NCBI GenBank assembly: GCA_033297205.1
Contig: MU859275.1
Span: 1 to 57,579 of the forward strand
DNA length: 57,579 nt
Origin: Pseudoneurospora amorphoporcata
Lineage: Eukaryota; Ascomycota; Sordariomycetes; Sordariales; Sordariaceae
Reading direction: 5' to 3'
Under the pieces are notes generated by a model that was given only the letters and a program-made list of their open reading frames with translations, had not been told where the DNA came from and did not search any database. This document shows, one piece after another, positions 35,110-47,451 of this stretch; the stretch's first letter is position 1; every line of letters begins with the position of its first letter. The translations under genes and the position numbers were made by a program.

Positions 35110-36032
35110 ATGGGAGGTGGACTGGGACGGAGGGGAGGAAGGGGGAAGCAAGGGGGAAGGGTGAAAGGGAGAGAGAGAGGGAGAGGTAGAGGCAAAGGAG
35201 GGTAAATGGAGCGACAGGAAGCAGAGAGTGTAAAATAGGGACTTGGAGAGGTAGCATAAAGGGGTAGTGCGTATGTGGCATACATCGCGAGCGGGGTGTT
35301 TTCTGATGCTAGATGTAGTTATCATCTGCGGCGATGTATTTGTCCAAATACTTGCAATCAATTGTACGAGGCTTTCTCTTCTTCTTCTTCTTCTTCTTCT
35401 TCTCTTCCCTGATATGACCGAAAAGACGAAGTTCCATAACCCTCCTGAACCTTGGATAACAGGTGACAGATGAACATGATGCCATAGTCAACCCACCAAC
35501 TGAATGGTAGCAACCACTCCACGTGTTTCCGCCTTTTTATACTACGCTTATAGAATGCTGATTCGAAGCGTGACAATACCGAGAACTCACTAGTCTTCTT
35601 CATTCTGCCGTTTCCGTTTCCGTCATCGTGTTTTCCACATACCCCTTTAGACCCTTTTGGTTTACAGATCAATGCTGGTTTGTTTGTTAGCGCGAGACTC
35701 GCAACCTCTTCAGACCAGGGAGAAGACAAGGGATCCTGGCGCTCCTATTGGACCAAACCACTCCAAGACCCGGCCAAGAATAACGATTGATCGTGTTCAG
35801 CACACATGCCACCAAAACGTAACTCTATTTCTAGCGGCTAATAACGAACCAAATGCTTTTTCAGGCCAGAAGTCCCGCCTATAGCCAGCTTGAAAGTGGT
35901 GAAAGTGCCCTCTGTAAGTACCGAGCTAACGAACCAACCAGGGGTGATGTCTATTTACTGATAATGCCAAGCAAGGCTCCGCCTCAGTACAACTTGCTCT
36001 TGAATCTCTTGGTATTTTTGGGACGTCTTTCT
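35110..36032. other. Intergenic region downstream of SEA4
   Basis: This holds the SEA4 3' UTR and a CTT microsatellite at about 35,376-35,405. The rest shows no coding region. Confidence 0.5.
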
Positions 36033-36137
36033 TGGTCCTCTTGGCCCTCTTGGTAATTCTTGGTAATTCTTGGTAGTTCTTGGTAATTCTTGGTAACTCG
36101 TGGTACTTCTTGGTGTTCTTGGAAAATTCTTGGACTC
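36033..36137. repeat. 10-bp minisatellite, CTTGGTAATT-type units
   Basis: About ten imperfect 10-bp units with the word CTTGG recurring at 10-base steps; the central copies read TTCTTGGTAA. Looser CTTGG words continue to about 36,265. The period is close to one DNA helical turn, so the CTTGG words lie on one face of the helix. Confidence 0.85.
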
Positions 36138-38079
36138 TCTTTTTTGATTACCATGGAGACTTGGTTGTCTTCTAGGGACGTCTCGGAGAGTCTTGGACCC
36201 TCTTGAACCTTTTCTTGGTTGTCTTGGGATTTGCTTGGATAACCGCAAGTCTTGGTGTTCTTGGTTTGCCTGGGCAGGCGGCTCGAATCCTCAAATCAAC
36301 CGCATACGCGGTATGGTACTCGGCGTCAGCGGCAGCGGGAGTTCGGATGATAAGCAGTGGCACAACCCAACCATCACACAAGCAAAGCCAAGAGTTCGTC
36401 TCGACTGGCTGTGCTGTCATTCTGCGTTTCCTTTCTTCCAGAAGTTCCTGGTGTCGCAATCAGAGGCTGGGCGCCAAGATGTCTTCTGCCGTGGAGGCTC
36501 CGTTTTGTAAGAAGCTTGAGGCGATGTCAAATTAAAGATGGCCAGATAGTGACGGGAGTGGCTTGTGATGGAGGGTACGGTAGAGAGAAGAGGGTTGAGA
36601 AGACTTTACCGTTCCCGCAACCTCTTGCACTTCACTTGCATTGCTCATTTCTCTTTCACACAATCGAGAGAATCTTAGACCTGGATGATAAGAAGAAAGG
36701 ATGATGTTCCATCGATTGAAACCGAGAGCGAACTTGGCTCATTGGGCAGGGTGGGAGGCTCCGCTGGCGGATGGATACCCAATACCTTAGATATTAGTGT
36801 ATCGAATCCACTGGCGAGGAATCCAGACCACGGACCGGCTTTGTCCAAGCTTGACAAGGCGCTGGGATTGCCTCACGTTCGGGTTTGTGGTGTGTGGTCG
36901 GGGTGAGCACGTGTCTACCGTCTCGGGCATCAAGTCGCTAGAAGAGGCCCGGAGCCGTGGAGATTAGCGCTGGAAATACCTAGGTAGGGTGTTCCGATTT
37001 TATTCTTGAAACCTTGGCCGATCTCCGGCCCTGTTGACAGCCGAATGTTTTCTTTTGAGTTTGACACATTTGTTGTGTTTGAATGATGGGTTGGACATCT
37101 GCTGTCACCGTCTCTATCTCGACGGACAGGCAGTTGGATGTCAATGTCGCATATGCCCCTGCCATCCATACCCGACTACGACGTACAGTACCTCTGTCCT
37201 GCATCGACATTACGGTTGCCGAGAAATACCAAGTCGCCAAGTCGGCCGGGTAAAGACCAACAACACCAAGAATGTCCAAGCCCTTGGCTAACTTGGCAGC
37301 ACTCCGCATGAATAACACCGGCCTTTGGTCATGTTTCGTCTCCAACCCAATTCCATCTTCCTTCTGCCCCTTGTGAGAAAGCCACCCGTCGAAAGCAGTT
37401 TGCTGAGCTCAATCAATCATCGGGCAATTGGTCCAGTCCGACGGCAGTGGATTGTGGAACAAACCTCGGCGGCTTTCAACCCATCAGAGCGGAAACTCAC
37501 AATCGGGGATCCTCATCCGCCGTCAACCGATTATGACAGGCCGCCGGACCTTTCCCTTTACAGCCAAAGAGTGCCCACCGCCCTCATGTGCGGATGACTT
37601 TTACCCCGTACTCCTTGCTGGCCGTGATGAGAGGGGGTGGTGAATGGGGAAGAGGACAAAATTTCTAAGACGGGGTTGACCAATCAAACGAGCAAGTGGA
37701 AACAACCGACAATGGCTCAATGGCCCCGGTTTACGTAAGCTGTTAGCGGGAAGACAGCACTATGCAGGGAACGCTGGGAGACGGGAGTCTGGGACCCGTA
37801 GCCACCAGCCCACCGCGATGGAGAAGCGAGTCCACAAGCACATGCACGCTCAATAACGGCACAAAACACAGAAGGGACTCGTTCTTTGCTTGATACCTAT
37901 CGGCCATGGGATGGAACGGCTCAAAGCAAGCCCAAATGGAATGGAAGGCAGGGGAAACAGGATGGCGCTGGACCGAGACGGGCGACAGCCGCAAGAGTGA
38001 AGAGTCACCTCAACGGACAAGTGCGACCACTTTACCAACAAGGGGGCACCAATGAGGGGAGACGAGACTGTGGAGGGTC
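36138..38079. other. Distal upstream region of pacC
   Basis: No coding region is visible. Several GCCAAG/CTTGGC words occur here (36,387; 36,473; 36,733; 37,013; 37,236; 37,283; 37,292), adding to the denser cluster nearer the gene. A short CTTGG-rich tail of the minisatellite ends at about 36,265. Confidence 0.5.
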
Positions 38080-38686
38080 GCCAAGCTATTTTCTGCAATG
38101 CCAAGGCTTGGCGTGGACTTGGCAGATCTTGGCGACCATGTCGTGCTGTTAGTGTCTCGAAGCGGCGTTGCTCCCTATGGTCGAGGTGGTGTGCGACCTA
38201 CCAGCGGTCCCACCCCACTGCGCCTTGTCCGCTCCAGAACCCCTCAGCACCGACGACAGCACGCCACATTGCACCACAAACAGAGGGTACCTGTGCCGGA
38301 TCGTGCTTGGTCATATTGTCCAATTAGACGGGCTGAGCAGGCTTGGCGTCCGAGCCCGCGACCGCCAAGAGAAGCTGCCAAGTCTTTCCGCCAGTACCGC
38401 CAAGGAGCAAGGCCATAATAAAGACAGTGAAGGCCCGCTGTTGATCCAACGTGTTTTCCCTCTGCAAACAACTTAAAATCGATCAGGACTTTTTGTTTGC
38501 TGGGGCTTTTTTCCTCTTGCAACTTCTTACAGACGGCCAGAGCTTTTTGGCGATTCTTCCTGCGCGCCCATCACCCGATTGCAACCGGCATACCACTCAC
38601 TGCAGGTCCAGGCAGGCACCGATAGCCGATTTGACCTTCCACCCAAGCCGTCTTCCCATTGGAGTCGCCGGCAATTTTTTCTTGGC
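38080..38686. promoter_or_regulatory. Cluster of ten PacC core sites (GCCAAG) upstream of pacC
   Basis: The PacC recognition core 5'-GCCARG-3' (established in Aspergillus) occurs as GCCAAG at 38,080, 38,100, 38,364, 38,377 and 38,399, and as its complement CTTGGC at 38,107, 38,118, 38,128, 38,342 and 38,681. Two sub-clusters stand out: five sites in 54 bp (38,080-38,133) and four in 63 bp (38,342-38,404). The chance expectation for 607 bp on both strands is about 0.3. The gene just downstream encodes PacC, so direct autoregulation is the natural reading. Occupancy is inferred. Confidence 0.65.
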
Positions 38687-38828
38687 TTTTCTTGGTGGGG
38701 TCTCGTCCTTGAACACCGAACAAGCCCCAACGTCTGGTCAGCATCTCGACTCGGACGGCTGTCAGTGGTACCTCGGTATACCAAGACTTATCACTTATAC
38801 GCCCTATTTCGGTCACACAGCAGCAACC

Positions 38829-40865
38829 ATGTCGTCCACACCGGCCCAGGAAAACGGCGCCGTCAACGGTAACAACGCCGCCCCGGCTCCGGCCCAAACA
38901 ACGCCCACCCCGGCGCCTGCTACCGCTGCCACTCCCACCACGGCCCCTGCCGCTCCCGCCAACGGAAATGCTGCCAATGCCACTCAGCAGGCTTCATCCA
39001 ACTCTCCCAACTCTGCATCCAACGGCACCACTCCCGCCCCCTCTACTACACCCACCACCGCCAGCAACTCTTCAGCCCCTGCTGCCGCTCAAGATGAGAG
39101 CCTTGTCTGCCGATGGGCTGAGTGTAATGAGCGTTTCGCTAGCGCTGAGGTGCTTTACGTATGTCAATACAAGAAAATTCACCTGCCGAGATATTCTAAC
39201 ATGATAAACTAGGAACATATTTGCGAGAAGCATGTTGGTCGCAAGAGCACCAACAACCTGAACCTCACATGCCAGTGGAACTCGTGCCGCACCACCACGG
39301 TGAAACGCGATCACATCACTTCGCATGTCCGTGTTCACGTTCCCCTGAAGCCGCACAAGTGCGATTTCTGCGGCAAGTGCTTCAAGCGCCCTCAGGATCT
39401 CAAGAAGCATGTCAAGACTCATGCCGACGACTCGGTTCTGGTGGGTAGGTCTCCCCAGGACCAGAACGGTGGCATGAATGGTGCTTATAGAGCTCAGGCT
39501 CCTGTTCACAAGGGTATGTCTATAACCACCTCCCTCCGATTCGGTCTCCCGGAATAAGAAATCTGTGAGACCAGTTGTCTTCTATTCGGCCTCACGCTGG
39601 GCCACCCTCGTATGCTCTCCGAGGCTAATTCGCCTCTAGCTCCCCCCGGTTTCTATGATCACAATGGCCATATGCGCGGTACTAACCAAGCCCCTTTTGG
39701 CCAGCCCCACCAGAATGGTCAGGCTAGTTACTACCACGCACAGTACCCAGCATCCCAGCCCTATCACGCCCCTATGTACTACCCAGCCCAGCCCATGGGC
39801 GGCCAGCGTAACGACTTCACCGGCCACCAGGCTGCTCCCTTCGATGCTCGGAAGCGTCAGTTTGATGACCTGAATGACTTCTTTGGCAGTGTCAAGCGCC
39901 GTCAAATCAACCCAACCTCCTACGAGTCTGTTGGCCGCGCTCTGATGCCTCTCCATGCTCCCTTGGGCCTTCACTCGGGAGGTCTGGCGACTGAGTACAT
40001 GGCTCAGCCCCCTCACACTCTCGGCATGGCCAGCGCCCACCATCCCCTTACCCAGCACTACTACCTCCCGCCCATGCCTAACCTTCGCACCAAGGAGGAC
40101 CTCCAGCAAATGGACCACTTCCTTGAGCAAATGCAAGCGACTGTCTACGAAAACACCGCTGTTGAGATGCGCCATCACTCGCCCACATATGCCACTCGCC
40201 CGAACATCGACCCGTATCCTGGCGCGTCCCTCGCCTCACCGCTTAGCGCTGCCTCTCCCCACTCGGCTGGCACCCCTGCTGTTACGCCTACTCCTAGTAA
40301 CGTGTCGTACACCTCGGGTCACTCGCCAAGCACCTCTTCCACCAGCCTGTCTCCCACCTCGCGCCACAGCTCCACCCCCTCGGTCTCCTACCCGACTCTT
40401 CCCAGCCGGCCAGGTCTCCCCTACCCCTCGACCTCGGGTCTGGGCTCCAACTTCACCCACAACGAGCGCCGTCTCTCGGGCGGCGTCCTGCAAAGCGCGC
40501 GTCGCGCCGCTGATGCGGAAGACCGGGCGCCTACCCCCAAGGCCAGCGAACAGGCCACCACTGTCAGCTCGCCATCCGAGGAGTCGGATGGGGACGTCAA
40601 CGGGCCCGAGACGTACGACGACTGGCTCCAGCACATGCGCGTCATTGAGTATCTCCGCCAGGGTATTCGCGCCCGTCTGGAGAGGCAGGAGTTTGATGAG
40701 GATGATACTAGCAGGATCGACCCCATGGTGCTCGAGTCGTCGGATCGCAACCAGCAGCAGCGGAACCAGCAGCAACAGCAGATGAAGAGCCCAAATATGC
40801 CGACTGCGGCGGGTCCTTCGGCACCGGAGAAGCCTCTTTATCCTGTTCTTCCTCGCATTAACTAG
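38829..40865 (+). CDS. pacC: pH-response transcription factor PacC/Rim101
   Basis: Zinc-finger regulator that, after proteolytic processing at alkaline pH, enters the nucleus to activate alkaline-expressed and repress acid-expressed genes. Three exons, 38,829-39,158, 39,213-39,513 and 39,640-40,865 (introns 54 and 126 bp); 618 residues. An Ala/Pro/Thr-rich leader precedes three C2H2 fingers: C94/C99/H112/H117; C130/C135/H148/H152; C160/C163/H176/H180, with KPHKCDFCGKCFKRPQDLKK in finger 3. The KRQFDDLNDFFGSVKRRQI segment (about 281-299) is a conserved PacC element. HNERRLSGGVLQSARRA at about 484-500 corresponds to the signalling-protease box cut by PalB. The C-terminal YDDWLQHMRVIEYLRQGI region matches the pH-sensing tail. 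The first intron splits finger 1. Frames stay open upstream of the ATG but contain no other in-frame ATG. Confidence 0.97.
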
Positions 40866-42761
40866 TCATGGAATTCCACGGTAGGAAGGAACGTGCGGGC
40901 GTTTAAAGGCTGATAGGCGTGTTGGTTGGTTGGAACTGAACACTGTTTTTTTTTCTTGTATGTGTGGGGGGAAATAATTGTTTGTGTGCCAGGCTATCTT
41001 TATATCTCATATGTAGGGTTGTGTGCTGCGCTGTCGCTATTGATCGAAGGAAGGAAGAGAAGGAAGGTTTTGTCTTCTCAGGCTTGTCTGACTCGTCTAT
41101 ATGGATGTTTTTGGGGCCAAAATACCCAGCCGCGGGTACGCACGGCGAAGATATCAAAAGCGGAAAAACAGAAATTTGCTTCATTTATTTTGTAAATATA
41201 GTTTACTCTTGCTACTTGCTGCCTACTGTGTGCGCAACTTCTTTTAAACATACCTCTTCTCCTCTTTTCATTCTCGCTCATCTTGTGTCGATTTAATGAA
41301 CTTTGAACGGGAGGTCGGTGAGTCTTTCACTTATTGAGTGGTGCCTCGGATACTCTATAAGGATATCGAAATAGTCGAAGATTTCCTTAATTCTCACAAG
41401 CATATGGAGACGCTGAAGAAGCCTCGTGCATTAATTCCGGGCTGTGTAAAACCAGCGTTATTTCAGCCTTTGGTAATAGAAGGAGGGATGTATAACCATG
41501 TCGATCCATATGTTAGTTTCGATGCGTGAAGAGCTGTTCGTTGTAAGAGTTTCAGCCAACAACAAACACCGTCATGGACAAAGGAAAATGGGCCAGTGAG
41601 TGTCTCTGAGCCCCAGGGTAACGGACATTCGGTCTTGATGCTGTTTAATCCCGCTTTTTTTGCATTATTTTATGGTTTTCCGTTTCGTATCGGGCGTATA
41701 GTTCCCCGGGTCCCTGTTTTCGGGATCTTGCAGGTACAAGCAATGATCCCGTCTGTCACCTCCTCAAACTAATGGGAATTGCTCAGATGCGATTTGAGTG
41801 CCTCACGGTTTGTATTTCTGAAGAGATTCGAGCATGTCTTGTTGGATGTGCTTGCCCTGCCAGATTCTAAAATGTCATCGTAGGAGTCTTGTTAAGAAAT
41901 GACGGTATGAGAAATGACACAAAGTGCGTGGTGAGTGACTGCCTTTCCCTTTGCAGGTTTCCTCAAGAGTATCCACGCACATTGGACGTTGTAATATTTG
42001 ATTCCGCTTGTTACCTTTGCTATGGCTCTTCATACCACTATTGAGCTGCATTTTCTCAATGCTATCATCAATGTGATAAAGAGATATGGTTTGCAAATCA
42101 GCAGTTGCAGATTGTCGGCCGCGTCCATTTTGTCGATGTCTGGGGGTGGTCAGGGATAAGGTTAGCTACCAAGCAAGGTGAAGGATTAGGTGCCAATGCT
42201 CAATGCCCTTCCTGTGATGCTCACTCTGATCTCGATCCCCAAATGCCGGCCGCCAGTTTTCTAGGAGCCGGGAGGGGAGGACCAAATACCTATACTTGGC
42301 CACTGGAACTGCCTGATGTTCACTAGTGTTTCAACTGTGTTCAAGATTCAATGCGAATTTCCCGGTATGAACAACAACCCAAATCTGTTATAGTAACCAG
42401 CATATGCCGTGTGCTTGCTGAAGGGTCAAATATCAAAACAAAAAAAACAAAAATTCTAGAAAAAACATATCAAGAACCGAAAATATCAACGACGAAGACG
42501 GGAATAATCCAAGCACCACCTGCCAAAACATTTGAGGGTATCGCCGCGCAGCATACTATGGTATGTCTGATGTAGCCAAACTTCCCACCACATTTCCCCC
42601 CTAGGCAGCCTCCGGCTCCAACAAAGAAGTGAAATCCACAAACAGATTTCTTCCCTGCTTCCGCCCAATCATACCAAAAGGGGTAAGTTCCGTTATCTTT
42701 TCTCCAACCGTGCGTATATTTATCCCCAGGTATTCTCCACCAAAGCACAATCTCCCCTGTC
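40866..42761. other. Intergenic region between converging pacC and SET genes
   Basis: Both neighbours end here, so this should hold two 3' UTRs. At nearly 1.9 kb it is long for a convergent pair. The only frames are short (for example 41,338-41,529, 63 codons) and unrecognised. The region is AT-richer than its neighbours. Nothing further is supported. Confidence 0.5.
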
Positions 42762-44462
42762 CTAATCGCTACCGTTTGTTGCGGCAGCTTCATCACGACA
42801 CCTCTTGCACATACACCAACCGCCCAGCGCTCCTTGAGCCCATTCCCTTCGGTCCTTGACAGGAAGATCAACGTCGCAGTAGTGGTTCAAGATCTCCTCG
42901 CCCGCCTTGATGCCGCCTGGCCTGTTACCGACAACGCGAGTCTCCCGAGCGAACAAAGTCATCCGACCACCCCATTCCCAAGTCACGTTAGGATCGCAGT
43001 CGTGGTTGGCCAAGCACCAGAAGGGATGGACAGCCGCTACCTCAGGACGCCCGTCACGCAAGCTCTTGCGGGCAGACGCAGTGCCACGGAACTTGCTGTA
43101 CGCTGTGTTAAAGACCCATAGGTCATGCTGAGGGAGCGTCTCGAAGATGTCGATATCCATCTTCTCAAGAATATGAAGAGGGATCTCGATGTTATACTTG
43201 AAGGAGAACGGCAAGGTCCACTCGGGCGGTGGGCCGGCGTTGACCGACAGATCAATGTCGTTCAGCTGAGTAGGAACAAAGTCTCCCCAGATGTACTTGA
43301 TCTCCTTCAGCTCCAGAGGATGGACCTCCTGATGGTTTGACATCGCAAGCAGGCGAGCCAAGAGGAGCAGGTATAGGGATTCGGCAACATCCTTGGCCTC
43401 GGGGTCCTTCGCAATCGAGTCAACGTCCTTGTCGCAAACCGCCGGGTGATACTCTTCCTGGGCCTTCTCGAAACAGAACTCGTCGCAGAAGACAGTATCA
43501 TAGCATTCCGGGCAACTGACTGCTTCTGTCTGAACTTTGAGTGGCGGTAGCTCAGTACCGCAGGCATCGCACGTGGATTCCTTGTGACGGTTGTTCGCCG
43601 TCAGCAACGAGTACTCCTTCAAAACAGCCTCACCAGGAGCAATATCTTCCTTCGCAAAGAGACCCAGCTGGTTACAGGTTGGGATAATCTCGTATTCGTC
43701 GGTGTTGCTCTCCCCCTCGAGGAGAACGGGTAGGCACGAAACCTTGACGGCGCACTTGGGCGCCATGGTTTCGAGCTGACCATTCAAGAATGACAGTGAC
43801 TCCTCCGAGAAGCGATCAGGCTCGTATGTGTTCCAGGGGTAGATCTCGCGGCGCACAACACCGACGTCGGGTAGATCATGGAAATCGATCGGCTGGTCGG
43901 GCTTCAAGCGCAACCTCCGCCTGGCAACCTGCTCAATATATCCCTTGATTTCTAGAAGCTCCTTGTTTGCGGGAAGAATCTTGAGACCTTTTTCAACAAA
44001 GTCGGACGCGCTCGCCAGACAACCGCACAATAGAAGGCTGAGTGACAGACTCTGGAAGCAGCGAACAGAAGCTATGGTAGCCAGTTGGTGATACGGCTCG
44101 GATCCTTCGACGTCGTCGCTGTCGGCCATGTTCTTCATGTTGGCGAGAAGGTCGCCATGGTCCAGGACTTTGGGGTAAGGCTCGGTCGAGTGGCCCTCAA
44201 GAGACTCCTTGGCTTGCTCGTGGTATTCGAACCCCTCGTTAAGGACTTCGTCTGTCAGAAGAAGGGCACGATACGCATCGCCGGCGGCAAGGTCGGGGTA
44301 TGCCAGGTCAGAATAAACGACGGCTCGCTCCAAGTAGAGGATGAGATCATAGGGAGCAAGCGCCAGGGCATCGGTTAGGCGCTGACGGTGATCGACAAGG
44401 GCGGCACGTTGAACTTCCCTCTCGTCAGGGACGGATGGGGCGGATGGGGATGGGCTTTCCAT
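42762..44462 (-). CDS. TPR-SET/MYND-type (SMYD-like) protein methyltransferase
   Basis: Intronless, 566 residues. The N-terminal ~190 residues form TPR-like helices (LALAPYDLILYLERAVVY, DLAAGDAYRALLLTDEVL). The SET domain begins near 255 with NQLGLFAKEDIAPGEAVLKE and is split by a cysteine/histidine cluster at about 298-343 (CDACGTELPP, CPEC, FCDEFC, HPAVC), like the MYND insertion of SMYD enzymes. The catalytic core returns at NHDCDPN (486-492) and GEEILNHY (521-528), followed by a post-SET CMCKRC at 550-555. All residues expected for S-adenosylmethionine and lysine binding appear present, so it should be an active lysine methyltransferase; the substrate cannot be told. It converges with pacC. 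Confidence 0.88.
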   Translation of the reverse strand: MESPSPSAPSVPDEREVQRAALVDHRQRLTDALALAPYDLILYLERAVVYSDLAYPDLAAGDAYRALLLTDEVLNEGFEYHEQAKESLEGHSTEPYPKVLDHGDLLANMKNMADSDDVEGSEPYHQLATIASVRCFQSLSLSLLLCGCLASASDFVEKGLKILPANKELLEIKGYIEQVARRRLRLKPDQPIDFHDLPDVGVVRREIYPWNTYEPDRFSEESLSFLNGQLETMAPKCAVKVSCLPVLLEGESNTDEYEIIPTCNQLGLFAKEDIAPGEAVLKEYSLLTANNRHKESTCDACGTELPPLKVQTEAVSCPECYDTVFCDEFCFEKAQEEYHPAVCDKDVDSIAKDPEAKDVAESLYLLLLARLLAMSNHQEVHPLELKEIKYIWGDFVPTQLNDIDLSVNAGPPPEWTLPFSFKYNIEIPLHILEKMDIDIFETLPQHDLWVFNTAYSKFRGTASARKSLRDGRPEVAAVHPFWCLANHDCDPNVTWEWGGRMTLFARETRVVGNRPGGIKAGEEILNHYCDVDLPVKDRREWAQGALGGWCMCKRCRDEAAATNGSD

Positions 44463-47451
44463 GGTGGGGGAGGAGGCTGTTGGCCGTTTCGGTTACTGGT
44501 GCCGCGAGTTGGTCGAAAAGGCCTGGATGGTCCAGAAGGGTTGGCGAGGTGGTGGTATGCTCGCTTGTATGGTCGGGCTGTTCGGCCTGGTCAGCCTGGT
44601 ACGGCAGGTGAAAGGTGAGACACTGAAGGGTGACAAGGACGAACGACAGACAATGGACCTGATGGTGTGCGTGGGCAATATCAAGGATCGACCAAGGGAA
44701 AACCCACTCCACGTCGAAGGGTGATCAAGTCCATGTTGGGGAGCAATGATGGTACCTTGGGAGGGTATATAAGGTATCGAACAAAGGCCTTGTTTTGTCC
44801 TGGATCGAGGGAATATCTCGGCCCGCGAAGTACTGAGAACTGTCGACGAAAAAAAGAGAAGAGGGGAAAAGGGAAAGGAAGGCGGCCTACCTGGCGTCCT
44901 GGGGAGCCTTGGGGTTGGGCGCGTGGTTCAGTTGGCGGTGGGAGTTGGTACTTCCTTGGTCCTTCCTTGGCTGAACTTCAGACCCTTTTTTCTTGGTTGC
45001 TCCTCCACTATCGTCCCTTCCTTATTCCACCCAATATCTTTTCCGATCCGCCGGCTCTTCGCCCTTTCCCGTTCTCGGATGGCAGCTATCGTTACTGTAA
45101 CCTAGTAACAGCTGCTGCACCTCATCGACCTGCAGATGCGGGATGGAGCGAGTTGAGGCTTGGAGACGGGATGGCGATGGAGACGGTGGGAATTGGAGAT
45201 CGATGGCGAGGGGGAAAAAAAAAAAAAAAGAAAAAAAAAAAAACCCCTACCCTTCCAGAACTCGATGGTCTAGTACTACGCCGGTACCTGAAGGCCACAG
45301 TCAGCTAATCAGATCAAGGGACTCGGAGCAGAAGCAGCCTGAAGCACAATTACACTGCAGTCCGGATACTACTACACCCGGCACCCAGCTCTACAGTACC
45401 CTGCACAAAAACCGCTTGGAAATAGTGGGCAGTAGAGAGTGGGCGGATGACGGAGGAATGGGGAGTCGACACTAGTCAAGATGATGGGCGCGACTGTGAT
45501 GTGACAGGGAACCGAAGCGGAAGCTACCTTCTATCGCGTCCAGAGATGAACGGTGGGAGAGCGGAATGGGGTTGAAAAGAGGGTACCGGTGGTGAAAAAT
45601 AAAACGACAGAATCGGTCGAGAGGCCGTATCTGGGTGTATTGGACCTGACTGGCAAAGAACAGAAAAGGAAGCCAATGCCACTAGAGTCGTTAGAGCGAG
45701 CCTGAAACGACGTTATTTCTTGTGTCAGAGTTTTATTTTTACCTCGCTGCTGGGTTGTGTGTTATCCCCGCCCAGCCGTTTGCTCTACCCCCATCCATCC
45801 CGTCGACGAGTTTGAACCCTGCCCGGGCTCCCCAAGGTACCATCACCGAGAGGAGGAGGGTTGATGCCAGGTGAGGCCTGTCCCATCCAGTTTTCCTCGC
45901 AGCCGTCGCAAATGCTCCGGATTCGACCCAAGCTAAGCCGAATCCAGAACGCTCTCCAGCAAGAAAAGAACCAGTCATCTCTCGAGGACGCTTCACCAAA
46001 GCGTGATGACGGGATCGCTGCATCTTAATCTGATATCCACTGGCGCCGGCCTGCTAACGGCTTCCACTCCCACTGAATGACAGGCTTAATTGTGGGGGAG
46101 TTTTGGACCGTTCGGGAACCATCACGGCACAGCACTGGTGTCAGGTTTTGTGGCCGCGGAAACCTGTCACAGCACGCGGATTTGGACCCTTCTTCTTGAC
46201 AAGTCAATGGTTGGGCTGCAATGAAGGAGAATCGAAAGGCTGATCGGCAGAGCTCCCGTCTCTCGCACGTAAACAAAGGGTAAGGTCCGGAAGCTCCCCA
46301 GGGGCAGGATACCTCGAGAGGCACAAACATGGGCGCCGAAACATGATATCGTCAATATTACGGTCGCCGAACGGATGAAACGGGCATCCGAGGGGCATCC
46401 TTACGAGGACCGGGTCACAAAAGGACCCTTTGGATCCCCTCGAACTGAACCCTTGGGGACGGCTCCAATGAACCCTTGCCGCAGACCTTGGAGGACACCC
46501 CCCAAAGAAAAACAGGGCGAAAAGGTAAGGGTTCACACCCTCGTCTACCCGGATGGGTTGGATGCACGTGCCCCTGGGTTGGCTGGCAGGTCAGCGGCGT
46601 TGGGCGATAGGTTCGACGGGCGGTTGTTGAGCGGCGGGTTGGTAAAATTCAGGGTCCTTCCCCAACTGATGGCTTGCATATATCACACGCAGGCCTTGTC
46701 CACCACCAATCGCCAGTGACCGGGCAGTCTAGGCCCCAGGGTTAGGCTAGGGTTACACCAGCAACTTGCGAGCAGGGTCGGGGCACCAAAATGTCAGGGT
46801 TAGACAGCCGATGACGTAGCCGGCTGTTCAGGGCTTCCCGGGGCTTCCAGGCCCAAGTCAAACTTTCCATCTGAAAAGAGCAAAAAAGGTGGCTTCCCGT
46901 AGCCGAAAGAGGAAAGAGGCCATTCCGAAAGCCTGAGAGGTTCCGAGTCCCGAAGATTCCAGACCGGCCACACTGTCTTACTCACTCCTGGAATGGCATC
47001 ACATGGGACCTTTTTCCCTTTCCTACTTTCTCCCCACTATTTTCACTACTCGCCATCCAGGAAATATCCCAACATACCACACACCAACATGCGAATATGC
47101 CATCATAGACCGCCAGGCTATTTGCCAATGGTCTATCCCGTTAATTTTCACAATCAGGCCATCGACATTGGAGGACGTATTGGCATGCGGAAAAGTACGA
47201 CAGCATCAATCTTCTTCCGCCCGGTGTTGTGTCTCTGTGGTCCGGCCTCATGTCATTTACTTGTTCTAGTCTATTCCATTGGCTGCCTCGATTTCTTCTA
47301 TGCTTGCTCTCTAGTCAAGGGAAATATGGCAATATCCACTCCATCTATGCTAGCTTCTGTAGCTCCTCCCCCACCACGTCTTACCAGGCATCCGTAACTC
47401 CTCATATCCGCACCCTGTACACCGCCAGCTCCTTGCACATGCTCCCCCCTT
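44463..47451. other. Gene-free stretch upstream of the SET gene
   Basis: This includes the SET gene promoter next to 44,462 and otherwise no recognisable gene. A TATATAAGG box on the plus strand at 44,765-44,773 points away from the SET gene and could serve an unannotated transcript. An A15-G-A13 tract lies at 45,215-45,243, bounded by G and C runs. Frames of up to 213 codons here have no domain and much low-complexity sequence. Confidence 0.5.

Noticed and set aside
38451..38828. In-frame upstream extension of pacC
   Set aside because: The frame is open for 126 codons but has no ATG; the conserved start is at 38,829. The openness is best read as chance.
45215..45243. A15-G-A13 tract as a possible retroposon poly(A) tail
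   Set aside because: No retroposon coding sequence precedes it and no target duplication is visible. Simple low-complexity DNA is enough.
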